Under the pieces are notes generated by a model. It was not told the origin of the DNA. It worked only from the letters and a program-made list of their open reading frames with translations, and searched no databases. From Lentzea jiangxiensis (GTDB taxonomy: Bacteria > Actinomycetota > Actinomycetes > Mycobacteriales > Pseudonocardiaceae): a DNA stretch of 64,000 bases. The stretch lies in the NCBI RefSeq assembly GCF_900104175.1, contig NZ_FNIX01000005.1, forward strand, positions 372,001-436,000, read 5' to 3'. The translations under genes were made by a program, and so were the position numbers. Shown here one piece after another: positions 41,598 to 51,838 of this stretch. Every line of letters begins with the position of its first letter. Within the stretch, counting starts at the first letter, position 1.

Positions 41598-41613
41598 GAG
41601 AATCTATATTCTC
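41598..41613. promoter_or_regulatory. palindrome upstream of the transporter operon
   Basis: GAGAAT-CTAT-ATTCTC, perfect 6-base arms, 43 bp before the dppC GTG, in an AT-rich patch unusual for this window. It includes a TATAGA-like -10 on the minus strand. Probable promoter/operator. Confidence 0.5.
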
Positions 41614-41703
41614 CATTGCTTCAGTGTTGACCAAACTCAGTTGCACGGCGTCGGACGCTGAACCGTCGTGGGAACCGATAGCGACGTACAAACGCTCCGG
41701 CGG

Positions 41704-42065
41704 ATGTCTGGCCTGGTCACACCGATGGCTCTGCGGGTGGCGGTCACCCCCGGGCTGTCGGACCGCCCTCGCCGGGCAGCCACCTGCGCAGGGCGTTCGG
41801 CCGGGGGATGAGCGGCCGGATGTGCAACTGGGTCCCCGGAAGGCACGGAGGCCTGCTCGCCGCGGTGCTGGAGGCGAACCCGGGGACGCGCGGCCACCTG
41901 GAGGACGGCGCGCGTGTCCTGGAGGACGTGCTCGTGCACTTCGGCGGGCGCGACCGGGATCCCGGCGACCTCGCGGAACTGGCCGCGGCCCACGGACTCG
42001 TGCGGGAGTCCGTGGGCCCGGTGGCCGGAGGGCGCAGCGTGCCGGAGTTCCGCGTCATTCGCTGA
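41704..42065 (+). pseudogene. relic of an AdoMet-dependent O-methyltransferase
   Basis: Pieces of one family appear in different frames. From ATG 41704: LVTPMALRVAVTPGLSD, the dimerisation-domain start, stopping after 35 residues. From 41808 in another frame: HGGLLAAVLEANPGTRG, the SAM-binding motif region, joined directly to VLVHFGGRDRDPGDLAELAAAHGL and SVGPVAGGRSVPEFR, the C-terminus. The roughly 90 residues normally between are missing. So it has a frameshift and an internal deletion. It overlaps the end of the next gene on the other strand. Together with the operon promoter region it accounts for the 41.56-42.05 kb gap. Confidence 0.55.
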
Positions 42066-42833
42066 GCGCGGCGATCCGTTCCCGCGCTTCGGCGAGGTCG
42101 TCCGCGGTGGGAGCGTCGTCCTGGGTGAGGGCGCGGCGCCAGTACCCGGCGAACTCGATGTGGTTCTTGGGCACACCGAGGCCGGCGAAGTGCCGGCGCA
42201 GCGTCCGGACGGCGGACGCCTCACCGCCGAGCCACACCCACACCGGCTGCGTGACGTCCGCCGCCGTCACCACCGAGACCAGGTCCTCTCCGGTACTGCG
42301 GTGCACCCACCGCACGCCGGGGACGTCCTGTTCCTCCAGCGGATCCGCGATCTCGACGAACGCGAGCCGCCGCTGCCCGGGAGGCAGGAGCTCCAGCAGC
42401 GAGCCGATCGCGGGCAGTGCCGTCTCGTCGCCCGCGAACACCAGGAGGTCCGCGGTGCCGAGCGGGCGGGCGTAGTCCGCTGACGGGCCGAACCGGCCGA
42501 TGACGTCGCCCACCCGAGCGCGTGCGGCCCACCGCGACGCGGGCCCGCTGTCGCCGTGCAGCACGAAGTCGACGGTCAGCACCCCGCCGGTCAGCGAGCG
42601 GACGGTGAAGCCGCGCATCCACGGCCGTTCGTCGTCGGGCAGCGCGAGGTAAGCCTGGTACCAGGTGCCGGCGTCGGGGGAGTCCGACACGTGCGCGGTT
42701 CCGCCGGGCTTGGGGAACAACAGCTTCAGCTGCTGGTCCGGCCACGTGCCGATGTCGTCGAGACCCGGTCCGCTGAACGTCAGGCGGGCCATGCGCGGGG
42801 TGAGGCGCTCGACCGAGGTCACCGTCAGCGGGC

Positions 42834-42837
<4 letters not shown>
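42055..42837 (-). CDS. siderophore-interacting FAD protein
   Basis: 260 residues from GTG. FAD-binding barrel with RGFTVRSL and a C-terminal NAD(P)H domain with LLVFAGDETALPAIGSLLELLP and VWVWLGGEASAVRTLRR, the SIP (ViuB-like) signature. Normally reduces ferric siderophores to release iron in the cytoplasm. Its start overlaps the stop of the UvrA-like gene by 4 bases, so the two are co-translated. That pairing hints at a redox or metal-binding compound as the shared target (inference). Confidence 0.85.
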
Positions 42838-45092
<2,255 letters not shown>

Positions 45093-45113
45093 AGCTGCTT
45101 CCCCCAATGATTC

Positions 45114-45159
45114 TTTATGGCGTAAAGTATCGACCAACGAGGTTACTTTACGCTGTAAG
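45114..45159. promoter_or_regulatory. paired operator boxes between UvrA-like and TetR genes
   Basis: Two similar boxes, TTTATGGCGTAAA (45114-45126) and TTTACGCTGTAAG (45147-45159), each a partial palindrome of TTTAC-NNN-GTAAA form. Together they make a larger perfect repeat, GCGTAAAGTA (45120-45129) and TACTTTACGC (45144-45153). They fill the 78-bp gap between divergent genes, so one TetR protein could control both. Confidence 0.75.
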
Positions 45160-45170
45160 GAGTCGCAACC

Positions 45171-45944
45171 GTGGTCGTCTACGCAGGTCAGGGCGACCCG
45201 CGCCGCTCCATCGAACTGTTGTGGCGGGCTTCGGTGGCGGAGCAGCGGCCCGGCCCCAAGCCCGGGCTGAGCGTCGACTCGATCGTCGACGCGGGCATCG
45301 CCGTCGCCGACGAGCAGGGCATGGCGTTCTCGATGCGCGCGGTGGGGGAGCGGCTCGGGCGCACGGCGATGGCGCTCTACACGTACGTGCCGGGCAAGAA
45401 CGAGCTCATCGACCTGATGTACGACCGCGCGATGGCCGAGCTGCCCACCTCCTACCCGGTGGCCGACGGCTGGCGCCCGGCCGTCACGCGGTGGGCGGAG
45501 GACATGTGGGAGTTCTACGGCCGCCACCCGTGGGTGCTGCAGGTGTCGCAGGCCCGGCCGGTGCTCGGCCCGCACGAGTTCGCCGTGGTCGAGTCGCTGG
45601 CCGCGATCCTCGTGACCACCGGGCTGCCCGGCCGCCGGCTGCGCGGCATCGTCGGGGCCGTCAACCACTTCGTGCGCGGCGCCGCCCAGTCCGTCGCCGA
45701 GGCGCGGGCGGCCGGGAGCGCGACCGGCGAGGGCGACGAGGAGTGGTGGTACGCGCGGTCGGCCGTGCTGATGGAGGTCGAGCCGGAACTCGCGGAGAAG
45801 TTCCCGGTGCTGCACCTGCTGGAGAGCGACCGCGACCCCGTCGACCCCGAGCTGCCGTACCTGGAGAACGACGCCGTGGAGAACTTCCGCAGCGGGCTGG
45901 AGGTCCTCCTCGACGGCATCGAAGGCGCTGTAGCGAAACCGTGA
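45171..45944 (+). CDS. TetR-family regulator (TetR_C type)
   Basis: 257 residues from GTG 45171 with AAGGAG ahead. Helix-turn-helix at about 33-80 (SIVDAGIAVADEQGMAFSMRAVGERLGRTAMALYTYVPGKNEL), the form of drug-sensing TetR_C proteins, and a ligand domain with VNHFVRGAAQSV. It most likely represses itself and the divergent uvrA-like/SIP operon, relieved by a DNA-binding drug. Confidence 0.85.
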   Translation: MVVYAGQGDPRRSIELLWRASVAEQRPGPKPGLSVDSIVDAGIAVADEQGMAFSMRAVGERLGRTAMALYTYVPGKNELIDLMYDRAMAELPTSYPVADGWRPAVTRWAEDMWEFYGRHPWVLQVSQARPVLGPHEFAVVESLAAILVTTGLPGRRLRGIVGAVNHFVRGAAQSVAEARAAGSATGEGDEEWWYARSAVLMEVEPELAEKFPVLHLLESDRDPVDPELPYLENDAVENFRSGLEVLLDGIEGAVAKP

Positions 45945-45990
45945 CACGGTGCGGACGCTCACCGCACATGGAGTCGATGAGATCGGGCGC

Positions 45991-46362
45991 ATGGCGATCG
46001 TCAGAGTGCTTGTGGCCGTCGCGTGCGCGATGGTGCTGACCGCGCCGGCGACCGCGGCCACCGCCCGGCAGGACGAGTACCGCCCCGCGACCATGACGAT
46101 GCGGTACGACGTGGAAGGCCTCACCGCCGCCGTGCACGCGCCGCGCACCCTTGTCGGCGTGCGGCCGCTGGTCTTCCTCCCGCGCGGGTCCGAGGTCCAC
46201 GCGCTGGAGTTCGCGAGCCGGGGTTGCGTGGTGGTGCTGGTCGACGACCCGTTCGCGCTGGGCGGGCACCGCGGCCTCTGGCGCGCGCTCGGCACGGGAA
46301 CGGGGCCGCTGGCGGAGCGGTTCGGCGGGTTCGCCGGCCACTTCTCCGCGGCAGAACCGTGA
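45991..46362 (+). pseudogene. truncated secreted alpha/beta hydrolase (N-terminal part)
   Basis: 123 residues from ATG 45991 with a signal peptide (about 1-23, ATAA). PLVFLPRGSEVHALEFASRG and GPLAERFGGFAGHF resemble the first half of PAF-acetylhydrolase/lipase-like enzymes, but the frame stops just where the Ser elbow should come, and no continuation is visible in the other frames of the next 180 bases. Either a 3'-truncated gene or a small secreted protein derived from one. Confidence 0.45.
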
Positions 46363-46455
46363 CACAGCGCTCGGGACCCCGACAACCTGCCTCGCCCGGT
46401 GAGCGGGACCCGGTCGTCGGCCGGGGCCGTCCGGGCGCCGACGTCGTGACGCATC

Positions 46456-46467
46456 AACCGATCGGTT
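46456..46467. promoter_or_regulatory. 12-bp perfect palindrome upstream of the PQQ-propeller gene
   Basis: AACCGATCGGTT, a continuous palindrome of the kind bound by TetR-type repressors, 76 bp before the ATG at 46544. The rest of the 46363-46543 gap shows no gene. Confidence 0.4.
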
Positions 46468-46543
46468 AACCCTCGAAGAGACTTTGGGGGGACGTGTCGC
46501 CCTCCCGTCACTGCCAGTCTGGGTCGCGGAAGGGGGAAATTCC

Positions 46544-48091
46544 ATGCTCAGAACCACCGCGCTGCTCACCGCGGCGCTCGTAGTGCTGACCGCGTCACCC
46601 GCCACCGCGCACGCGAACGGCGACTGGTCCGGTTGGCAGAAGGACCTCAACGGGTCGCGGCACCAGGCCGCGGAATGGCGGATCAACGCGGGCAACGCCG
46701 GCAAGCTCAAGTTGAAGTGGGCGTTCGCGTATCCCCGGGGCGAGTACAACGCCGTCCGCAGCCAGCCCGCCGTCGTGGGCGACACGATCTACTTCGGCGG
46801 ACCCGACGGGAAGTTCTACGCCCGCGACGCGCGCGACGGGCGCGCGAGGTGGGAATTCACGCTTCCGCCCGCCACGCGGTACGCGTTCAACTCCGACGGC
46901 CCGACGGTGGCCGACGGCAAGGTGTTCTTCGGGGACAGCGCGAGCCGGTTCTTCGCGCTCGACCAGCGCACCGGCCGCCTGAAGTGGCAGGTGCAGCTGG
47001 ACGACGGCATCGCCTCGGTGACCACCAGCTCACCGATCGTCCACAACGGACTCGTGTACGTGGGCACGTCCAGCAGCGAGAACATGCTGCCGAACACGCA
47101 CGACTGCTGCACGTTCCGGGGCCACATCGACGCTTACGACATCGACACCGGAGCCCTGGTCTGGCGCCACTACACGGTGCCGGAACCGATCCAGGTCGGC
47201 ACCTGGCCCAACGGCGCCAAGCGGTTCGAGCCGTCGGGCGTCGGCGTCTGGAGCTCGCCGGTGATCGACCGCAGGACCGGCACGCTCTACGTCGGCACGG
47301 GCCAGAACTACACCGGCAAGGGCGGTGAGTTCGACTCGCTGCTCGCGCTCGACGCCCGCACCGGCGCGGTGAGGTGGACCAACCAGGTCATCGACGCCGA
47401 CACCTGGCGCAACGCCTGCAACCTGCCCGACGCCGAGGGCTACTGCCCGGGGCTCAAGGACGGCACCAACCTCGACTACGACATCGGTGCCACGCCGAAC
47501 CTGTTCACCGTCGACGGCCGCCGGCTCGTCGGCGTCGGCCAGAAGTCCGGGGTGTACCACGTGTTCGACGCCTCGACGGGCCAGGTCGTGTGGCGCCGCC
47601 AGCTCGGCGTGCCGCTGCCCAGCGGCGGCATCTCGGGCATCCAGTGGGGCTCGAGCTACGACGGCAAGCGGCTCTACATCGCGACCTACTACGCCGAGCC
47701 CGGCACGCTGTTCGCCGTGGACCCCGCCACCGGCCAGGTGCTGTGGGAGGCCCCGGCACCCGCCGACGGCTGCTCCACGGGCGGCGCGGCCGGACAGCCC
47801 GGCTGCTACCGGGCGCACGGCCTGCCGGTGTCGAGCTCACCCGGGGTGGTGTGGCTCGGCGCGCTCGACGGCAAGCTCCGCGCGTACGACTCGAAGACCG
47901 GGCAGGTCGTCTGGGCGCACGACACCGTCCAGGACGTCCGCGGTGTCAACGGGCTGACCGGGCGCGGCGGCGTGCTCGCCGGACCCGGTGCGGGAGCGGT
48001 GGTCTCGGACGGCATGGTCTACGTGCAGTCCGGCTACAACTCCGGCTTCGAGAACCCGCACGGGCACGTGCTACTAGCCTTCGGCCTGTAG
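46544..48091 (+). CDS. secreted PQQ-type beta-propeller (dehydrogenase-like)
   Basis: 515 residues from ATG 46544, GAAGGGGGA ahead. Signal peptide about 1-23. Repeated propeller motifs (YFGGPDGKFYARDARDGRARWEF, FFALDQRTGRLKWQV, LYVGTGQNY, LFAVDPATGQVLWEA) of the PQQ-binding class. Vicinal Cys188-Cys189 (THDCC) match the disulfide that sits on PQQ in quinoprotein alcohol dehydrogenases. No CxxCH heme motif, so any electron acceptor is separate. Resembles polyvinyl-alcohol dehydrogenase-like proteins. Overlaps the convergent AfsR-like gene by 18 bases. Confidence 0.78.
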   Translation: MLRTTALLTAALVVLTASPATAHANGDWSGWQKDLNGSRHQAAEWRINAGNAGKLKLKWAFAYPRGEYNAVRSQPAVVGDTIYFGGPDGKFYARDARDGRARWEFTLPPATRYAFNSDGPTVADGKVFFGDSASRFFALDQRTGRLKWQVQLDDGIASVTTSSPIVHNGLVYVGTSSSENMLPNTHDCCTFRGHIDAYDIDTGALVWRHYTVPEPIQVGTWPNGAKRFEPSGVGVWSSPVIDRRTGTLYVGTGQNYTGKGGEFDSLLALDARTGAVRWTNQVIDADTWRNACNLPDAEGYCPGLKDGTNLDYDIGATPNLFTVDGRRLVGVGQKSGVYHVFDASTGQVVWRRQLGVPLPSGGISGIQWGSSYDGKRLYIATYYAEPGTLFAVDPATGQVLWEAPAPADGCSTGGAAGQPGCYRAHGLPVSSSPGVVWLGALDGKLRAYDSKTGQVVWAHDTVQDVRGVNGLTGRGGVLAGPGAGAVVSDGMVYVQSGYNSGFENPHGHVLLAFGL

Positions 48092-50722
48092 CCGCAGGAG
48101 CTTCGCGCGCACCAGGTCGGCCGGGAGGCCGGCCTGGCTGCGCAGGTCGATCGCCCTGCGCCACGCCCGGCGTGCCTGCCCGGCGTCTCCGGCGGCCGCG
48201 TGGGCGTCGCCGAGCCGGTCGCAGGCGGCGGCTTCGAGCGGCAGGTCGCCGCCACGCCGGAACAGCGCGCAGGACCGCGCGTAGGCCTCGGCGGCCTTGC
48301 CGTGCTCGCCCAGGCCGAGGTACGCGGTGCCGAGGTTGTCCCAGGTCTCGCCCTCGCCGATGACGTGCTCCATCGCCTGCCACATCGGCATCACGCGCTC
48401 GGCGTACTCGACGGCCCTGCGGTGGGCGCCGATCTTGATGTGGCCCCACGCCAGCCCGGTGAGCGCGTTGGCCTGGCCGTAGAGGTCGCCGCACTCCTCG
48501 TACAGCGCGAGCCCGCGCCGCGTGTGCTCGATCGCCTCGGTGATCCGGTCGTCCGGGCAGAGCATCGCGATGTTCAGCAACGCCGCCGCCTGACCCGCCG
48601 GGTTGCCCTCGTAGACGTCGAACGCCCGCCGCAGCGCCGCCGCCGCCTCGTCGAGCCGGTCGAGGCGCCCGAACGCGCGACCGAGGTTGATCAGGGTGCG
48701 GCCCAGGCCGTCGGTGTCGTCGAGCCGTTCCAGCGCGGCGACGGCGAGCTGCTGCGAGGTCAGCAGGTCCCGGTGGTGCCACTGCCGGTCGAGGACGTCC
48801 GCGAGCGCCCAGCCGATCAGCCACGTCTGCTCCGGCGTGCCGTGCGCCATCGCCGCCATCAGCGTCGGGTGCTCCGTCACCAGCCACGCCAGGGCCTCCT
48901 CGCGGGAGCCGAACGTCGTCACCACGACGCCCTCGGCCGGTCGCGGGGTGTCCGGGCGGTGGCGGGTCGGGGTGAACGCGACGCCGGCCTCGACGCCCGT
49001 CAGCGCGAGGTGGTCGAGCAACCGGTGCAGCGCCTCGTCCCGCTCGCCCTCCAGCGCCAGTTCGGCGGCGTAGTCGCGCAGCAGGTCGTGGCAGGTGAAC
49101 CGGCCGGGGTCCGGCTCGTCGAGCAGGTTGGCCGTGGCCAGTTCGCCCAGCAGGGACCCGGTCCGCGCGACGGGCAGCCCGGCGAGCGACGCGGCGCCGG
49201 CGAGACCGATGTCGGAGCCCGGCATGAGCCCCAGCAGCCGGAACAACCGCAGCGCGTCGGCGCTCAACGCCTTGCAGGAGTGGGAGAACACCGACCGCAG
49301 GTCCGCGGTGACGTCATCGTCGTCGGCGAAGGCGTCCAGGTCGGCCAGCTCATCGGCCAGTGCCGCGAGCGGGAACTCCGGTTGCGTCGCGGCCCGCGCC
49401 CCGGCGACCGCGAGGGCGAGCGGCAGGCGGGCGCAGCGGCGGACCACCGTGTCGACCGCGTCCGGCTCGGCCCGCGCGCGGTCGTGGCCGATGCGGGCGG
49501 CCAGCAGCTCGCGGGCGTCGTCGGGCGGCAGCAGCCCGAGCGGCAACGTCTTGGCGTGCGCGGGTTTCAGCTCGGTGCGGCTGGTGATCACCACGTGCGA
49601 GTGCGGCGTGCGCGGCAGCAGCGGTTCGACCTGGGCGGCGTCGGTGGCGTTGTCCAGCAGCATCAGCACCCGCTTGTCCGCGAGCGCGTCCCGCAGCAGC
49701 GCCGACTGCCCGGCGAGGTCGTGCGGCACCTTGGCCCGCGGCACGTCGAGCGCCGCCAGGAACCGCAGCAGCGCGTCGCCGGGGCTCACCGCCGCCCCGC
49801 TCGGCCCGAAGCCGTGCAGGTTGACGTAGAGCTGCCCGTCGGGGAACCGCTCCGCCGCCCGGTGCGCCCAGTGCACGGCGAGCGAGGTCTTGCCGACGCC
49901 GCCGGTACCGGTGATCACCACGACGCCGTTCGGGGCCTGGTCGAGCTCCGCGAGCTCGACGGCCCTGCCGGTGAACGGCTTGGGCGCGGCGGGCAGCTGG
50001 CGCGGGGCCGAGGCGGCCTGCAGGCGCCGGTGCAGGGCGGTGAGGTGCCGTGACGGCTCGGCGCCGAGCTCCGCGGCCAGCCGGGCGCGCACGACCTCGA
50101 AGTGCCGCAACGCCTCCGCCGCGCGACCGCTGCCGTGCAACGCCTCGATCAGCTGCGCGGCGATCCGTTCGTCGAGCGGGCGTCCGGCGGCGAGGGCCCG
50201 CAGCTCCGGCACGAGAGCCGCGTGCTCGCCCCGGACCAGCCGGGCGTCGGCGTGGTCGAGGCGGGCCGCGAGCAGCTCGTCGGAGAAGCCGGCCCGGAGC
50301 TGCCGCGCCCACGGCGTGTCCACAGTGGACAGCAGCTCGGCGTCGGCGAGCCGCACCGCGTCCGCCGTCCTGCCCGACCGCACCAGGTGCCGGAACAGGT
50401 GCAGGTCGACCTCCAGCGGTTCGACGCGCAGCACGTACCCGGCGCCGTCGCGTTCGACCAGGCCCGGCAGCGTCTGCCGCAGCCGGGTCAGCCACGTCCG
50501 CATCATCGCGCGGGCACGGGGTGGTGGCTCCTCGCCCAGGACCCGCTCGACCAGGTCGTCGGCGGAGACCACCCGGCCCGCGTCGACCAGCAGGACCCCG
50601 AGCAGTGCGCCCAAGCGGGTCGGACCGAACTCGGTCGTGGTGCCGCCCACCCGCGCGGAGACGCCGCCGAAGACCGTGAAGCGCACGGTGATCACCGTAG
50701 TCGCTTCCGCTCGCCCGCTCAC
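48074..50722 (-). CDS. AfsR/SARP-type regulator (BTAD, NB-ARC, TPR)
   Basis: 882 residues from GTG. An OmpR-like winged helix (about 12-95, TVFGGVSARVGG), a bacterial transcriptional activation domain (to about 240), an NB-ARC ATPase with GTGGVGKTS near 275 and LMLLDNATDAAQVEPLLP, and C-terminal TPRs (about 680-870). This is the architecture of AfsR, a global or pathway regulator of secondary metabolism. Its start overlaps the epoxide hydrolase stop by 4 bases, so they share a transcript. No biosynthetic gene cluster is visible here. Confidence 0.88.
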   Translation of the reverse strand: MSGRAEATTVITVRFTVFGGVSARVGGTTTEFGPTRLGALLGVLLVDAGRVVSADDLVERVLGEEPPPRARAMMRTWLTRLRQTLPGLVERDGAGYVLRVEPLEVDLHLFRHLVRSGRTADAVRLADAELLSTVDTPWARQLRAGFSDELLAARLDHADARLVRGEHAALVPELRALAAGRPLDERIAAQLIEALHGSGRAAEALRHFEVVRARLAAELGAEPSRHLTALHRRLQAASAPRQLPAAPKPFTGRAVELAELDQAPNGVVVITGTGGVGKTSLAVHWAHRAAERFPDGQLYVNLHGFGPSGAAVSPGDALLRFLAALDVPRAKVPHDLAGQSALLRDALADKRVLMLLDNATDAAQVEPLLPRTPHSHVVITSRTELKPAHAKTLPLGLLPPDDARELLAARIGHDRARAEPDAVDTVVRRCARLPLALAVAGARAATQPEFPLAALADELADLDAFADDDDVTADLRSVFSHSCKALSADALRLFRLLGLMPGSDIGLAGAASLAGLPVARTGSLLGELATANLLDEPDPGRFTCHDLLRDYAAELALEGERDEALHRLLDHLALTGVEAGVAFTPTRHRPDTPRPAEGVVVTTFGSREEALAWLVTEHPTLMAAMAHGTPEQTWLIGWALADVLDRQWHHRDLLTSQQLAVAALERLDDTDGLGRTLINLGRAFGRLDRLDEAAAALRRAFDVYEGNPAGQAAALLNIAMLCPDDRITEAIEHTRRGLALYEECGDLYGQANALTGLAWGHIKIGAHRRAVEYAERVMPMWQAMEHVIGEGETWDNLGTAYLGLGEHGKAAEAYARSCALFRRGGDLPLEAAACDRLGDAHAAAGDAGQARRAWRRAIDLRSQAGLPADLVRAKLLRLQAEG

Positions 50723-51795
50723 AAGAGAAACGCCTCTCGCAGTTCGCGGACCATCAGCTCAGGCACCTCCAGCGCGGCGAAGTGCCCGCCCCGCGGCATC
50801 TCCGCCCACCGCGCGATGGTGTGGTTGCGTTCGGCCATCCGCCGGATCGGCACCCCCACGTCGTGCGGGAACACCGCGACCGACGTCGGCGTCGTCGAGT
50901 GCGGTTCCAGCTCGCCCCACGTCTCGTCCCCCTCCTGGTAGTAGCGCGCCGACGAGCCGGCGGTCCTCGTGAACCAGAAGATCGAGGCGTTCGTCAGCAG
51001 CGCGTCGAGGGGTACCCCGATCTCCGGGTCGCTCCACGTCCGGAACGCCCACTCGATCCACTCGAGCTGGGCCACCGGCGAGTCCGTGAGCGCGTAGGCC
51101 ACCGACTGCGGTCGTGTGCTCTGCATCGACACGTACCCGAACTGCTCGAACTCGTACCTGAGGGCCTTCTCCGCGGACAGCCGCTCGGCCTCGGCCTCCA
51201 TGTCGGCCGTCTCGGCCGTGACGCCCGCGGAGAAGATCTGGTTGACGTGGATCGCGCGCACCTCGTCCCGCATCCCGAGCCGGCGGGTCAGCACGGCGCC
51301 GAAGTCGTAGCCGTGGGCGACGTACCGGTCGTAACCCAGGCGGCGCATGAGTTCCGCGACCACGTCCGCGACGCGCGGGACCGTCCAGCCGAGCTCCCTC
51401 GTCGGCCCCGAGAACCCGAAGCCCGGCACCGACGGGACCACGAGGTGGAAGTCGCGGCTCAGCGGCTCGATCATCGCCTCGAACGCGAAGCAGGTCGTCG
51501 GCCAGCCGTGGGTGAGCAGCAGCGGTTCGGCGTCCTGCCTGGCGCTGCGGACGTGGAGGAAGTGCAGCGGGACGCCGTCGATCTCGGTGACGAACTGCGG
51601 GATCTCGTTGAGCCGGCGCTCCTGCTCCCGCCAGTCGAAGCTCCGCCACCGCCGGACGAGCTCCCGCAGGTGCTCCTGCGGGGTGCCCTGGGCCCAGCCC
51701 GCGCCGGCGACGGGGTCGGGCCAGCGGGTCTGGTCGAGGCGGCGGTGCAGGTCGTCGACGTCGGACTGGGGGATGGCGATCTCGAACGGCTTCAT
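50719..51795 (-). CDS. epoxide hydrolase (EHN-domain alpha/beta hydrolase)
   Basis: 358 residues from ATG 51795. The N-terminal EHN segment (FEIAIPQSDVDDLHRRL ... FDWREQERRLNEIPQF) is typical of microsomal/juvenile-hormone-type epoxide hydrolases. Oxyanion HGWPT (96-100), nucleophile Asp164 in HGYDFG and catalytic His in RGGHFAALE near the C-terminus. TAACGT on this strand (51808-51803) ends 7 bases before the ATG. Divergent from a WYL regulator over 43 bp that hold a palindrome. Confidence 0.87.
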   Translation of the reverse strand: MKPFEIAIPQSDVDDLHRRLDQTRWPDPVAGAGWAQGTPQEHLRELVRRWRSFDWREQERRLNEIPQFVTEIDGVPLHFLHVRSARQDAEPLLLTHGWPTTCFAFEAMIEPLSRDFHLVVPSVPGFGFSGPTRELGWTVPRVADVVAELMRRLGYDRYVAHGYDFGAVLTRRLGMRDEVRAIHVNQIFSAGVTAETADMEAEAERLSAEKALRYEFEQFGYVSMQSTRPQSVAYALTDSPVAQLEWIEWAFRTWSDPEIGVPLDALLTNASIFWFTRTAGSSARYYQEGDETWGELEPHSTTPTSVAVFPHDVGVPIRRMAERNHTIARWAEMPRGGHFAALEVPELMVRELREAFLL

Positions 51796-51815
51796 GCTCG
51801 TGACGTTATGAGGGC

Positions 51816-51838
51816 TGTAGGACAGATATGGTCCTACA
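51816..51838. promoter_or_regulatory. operator palindrome at the WYL regulator start
   Basis: Perfect 8-base arms TGTAGGAC (51816-51823) and GTCCTACA (51831-51838) around 7 bases; the right arm ends at the base before the ATG. A TATGGT hexamer (51827-51832) sits inside and ends 6 bases before the start, so a bound protein would cover a leaderless promoter and could also reach the divergent epoxide hydrolase promoter. Confidence 0.7.

Noticed and set aside
45093-46511. N-terminal extension of the UvrA-like protein
   Set aside because: The open frame continues upstream but only as a shadow of the TetR gene; a GTG with a good ribosome site at 45092 begins the conserved domain.
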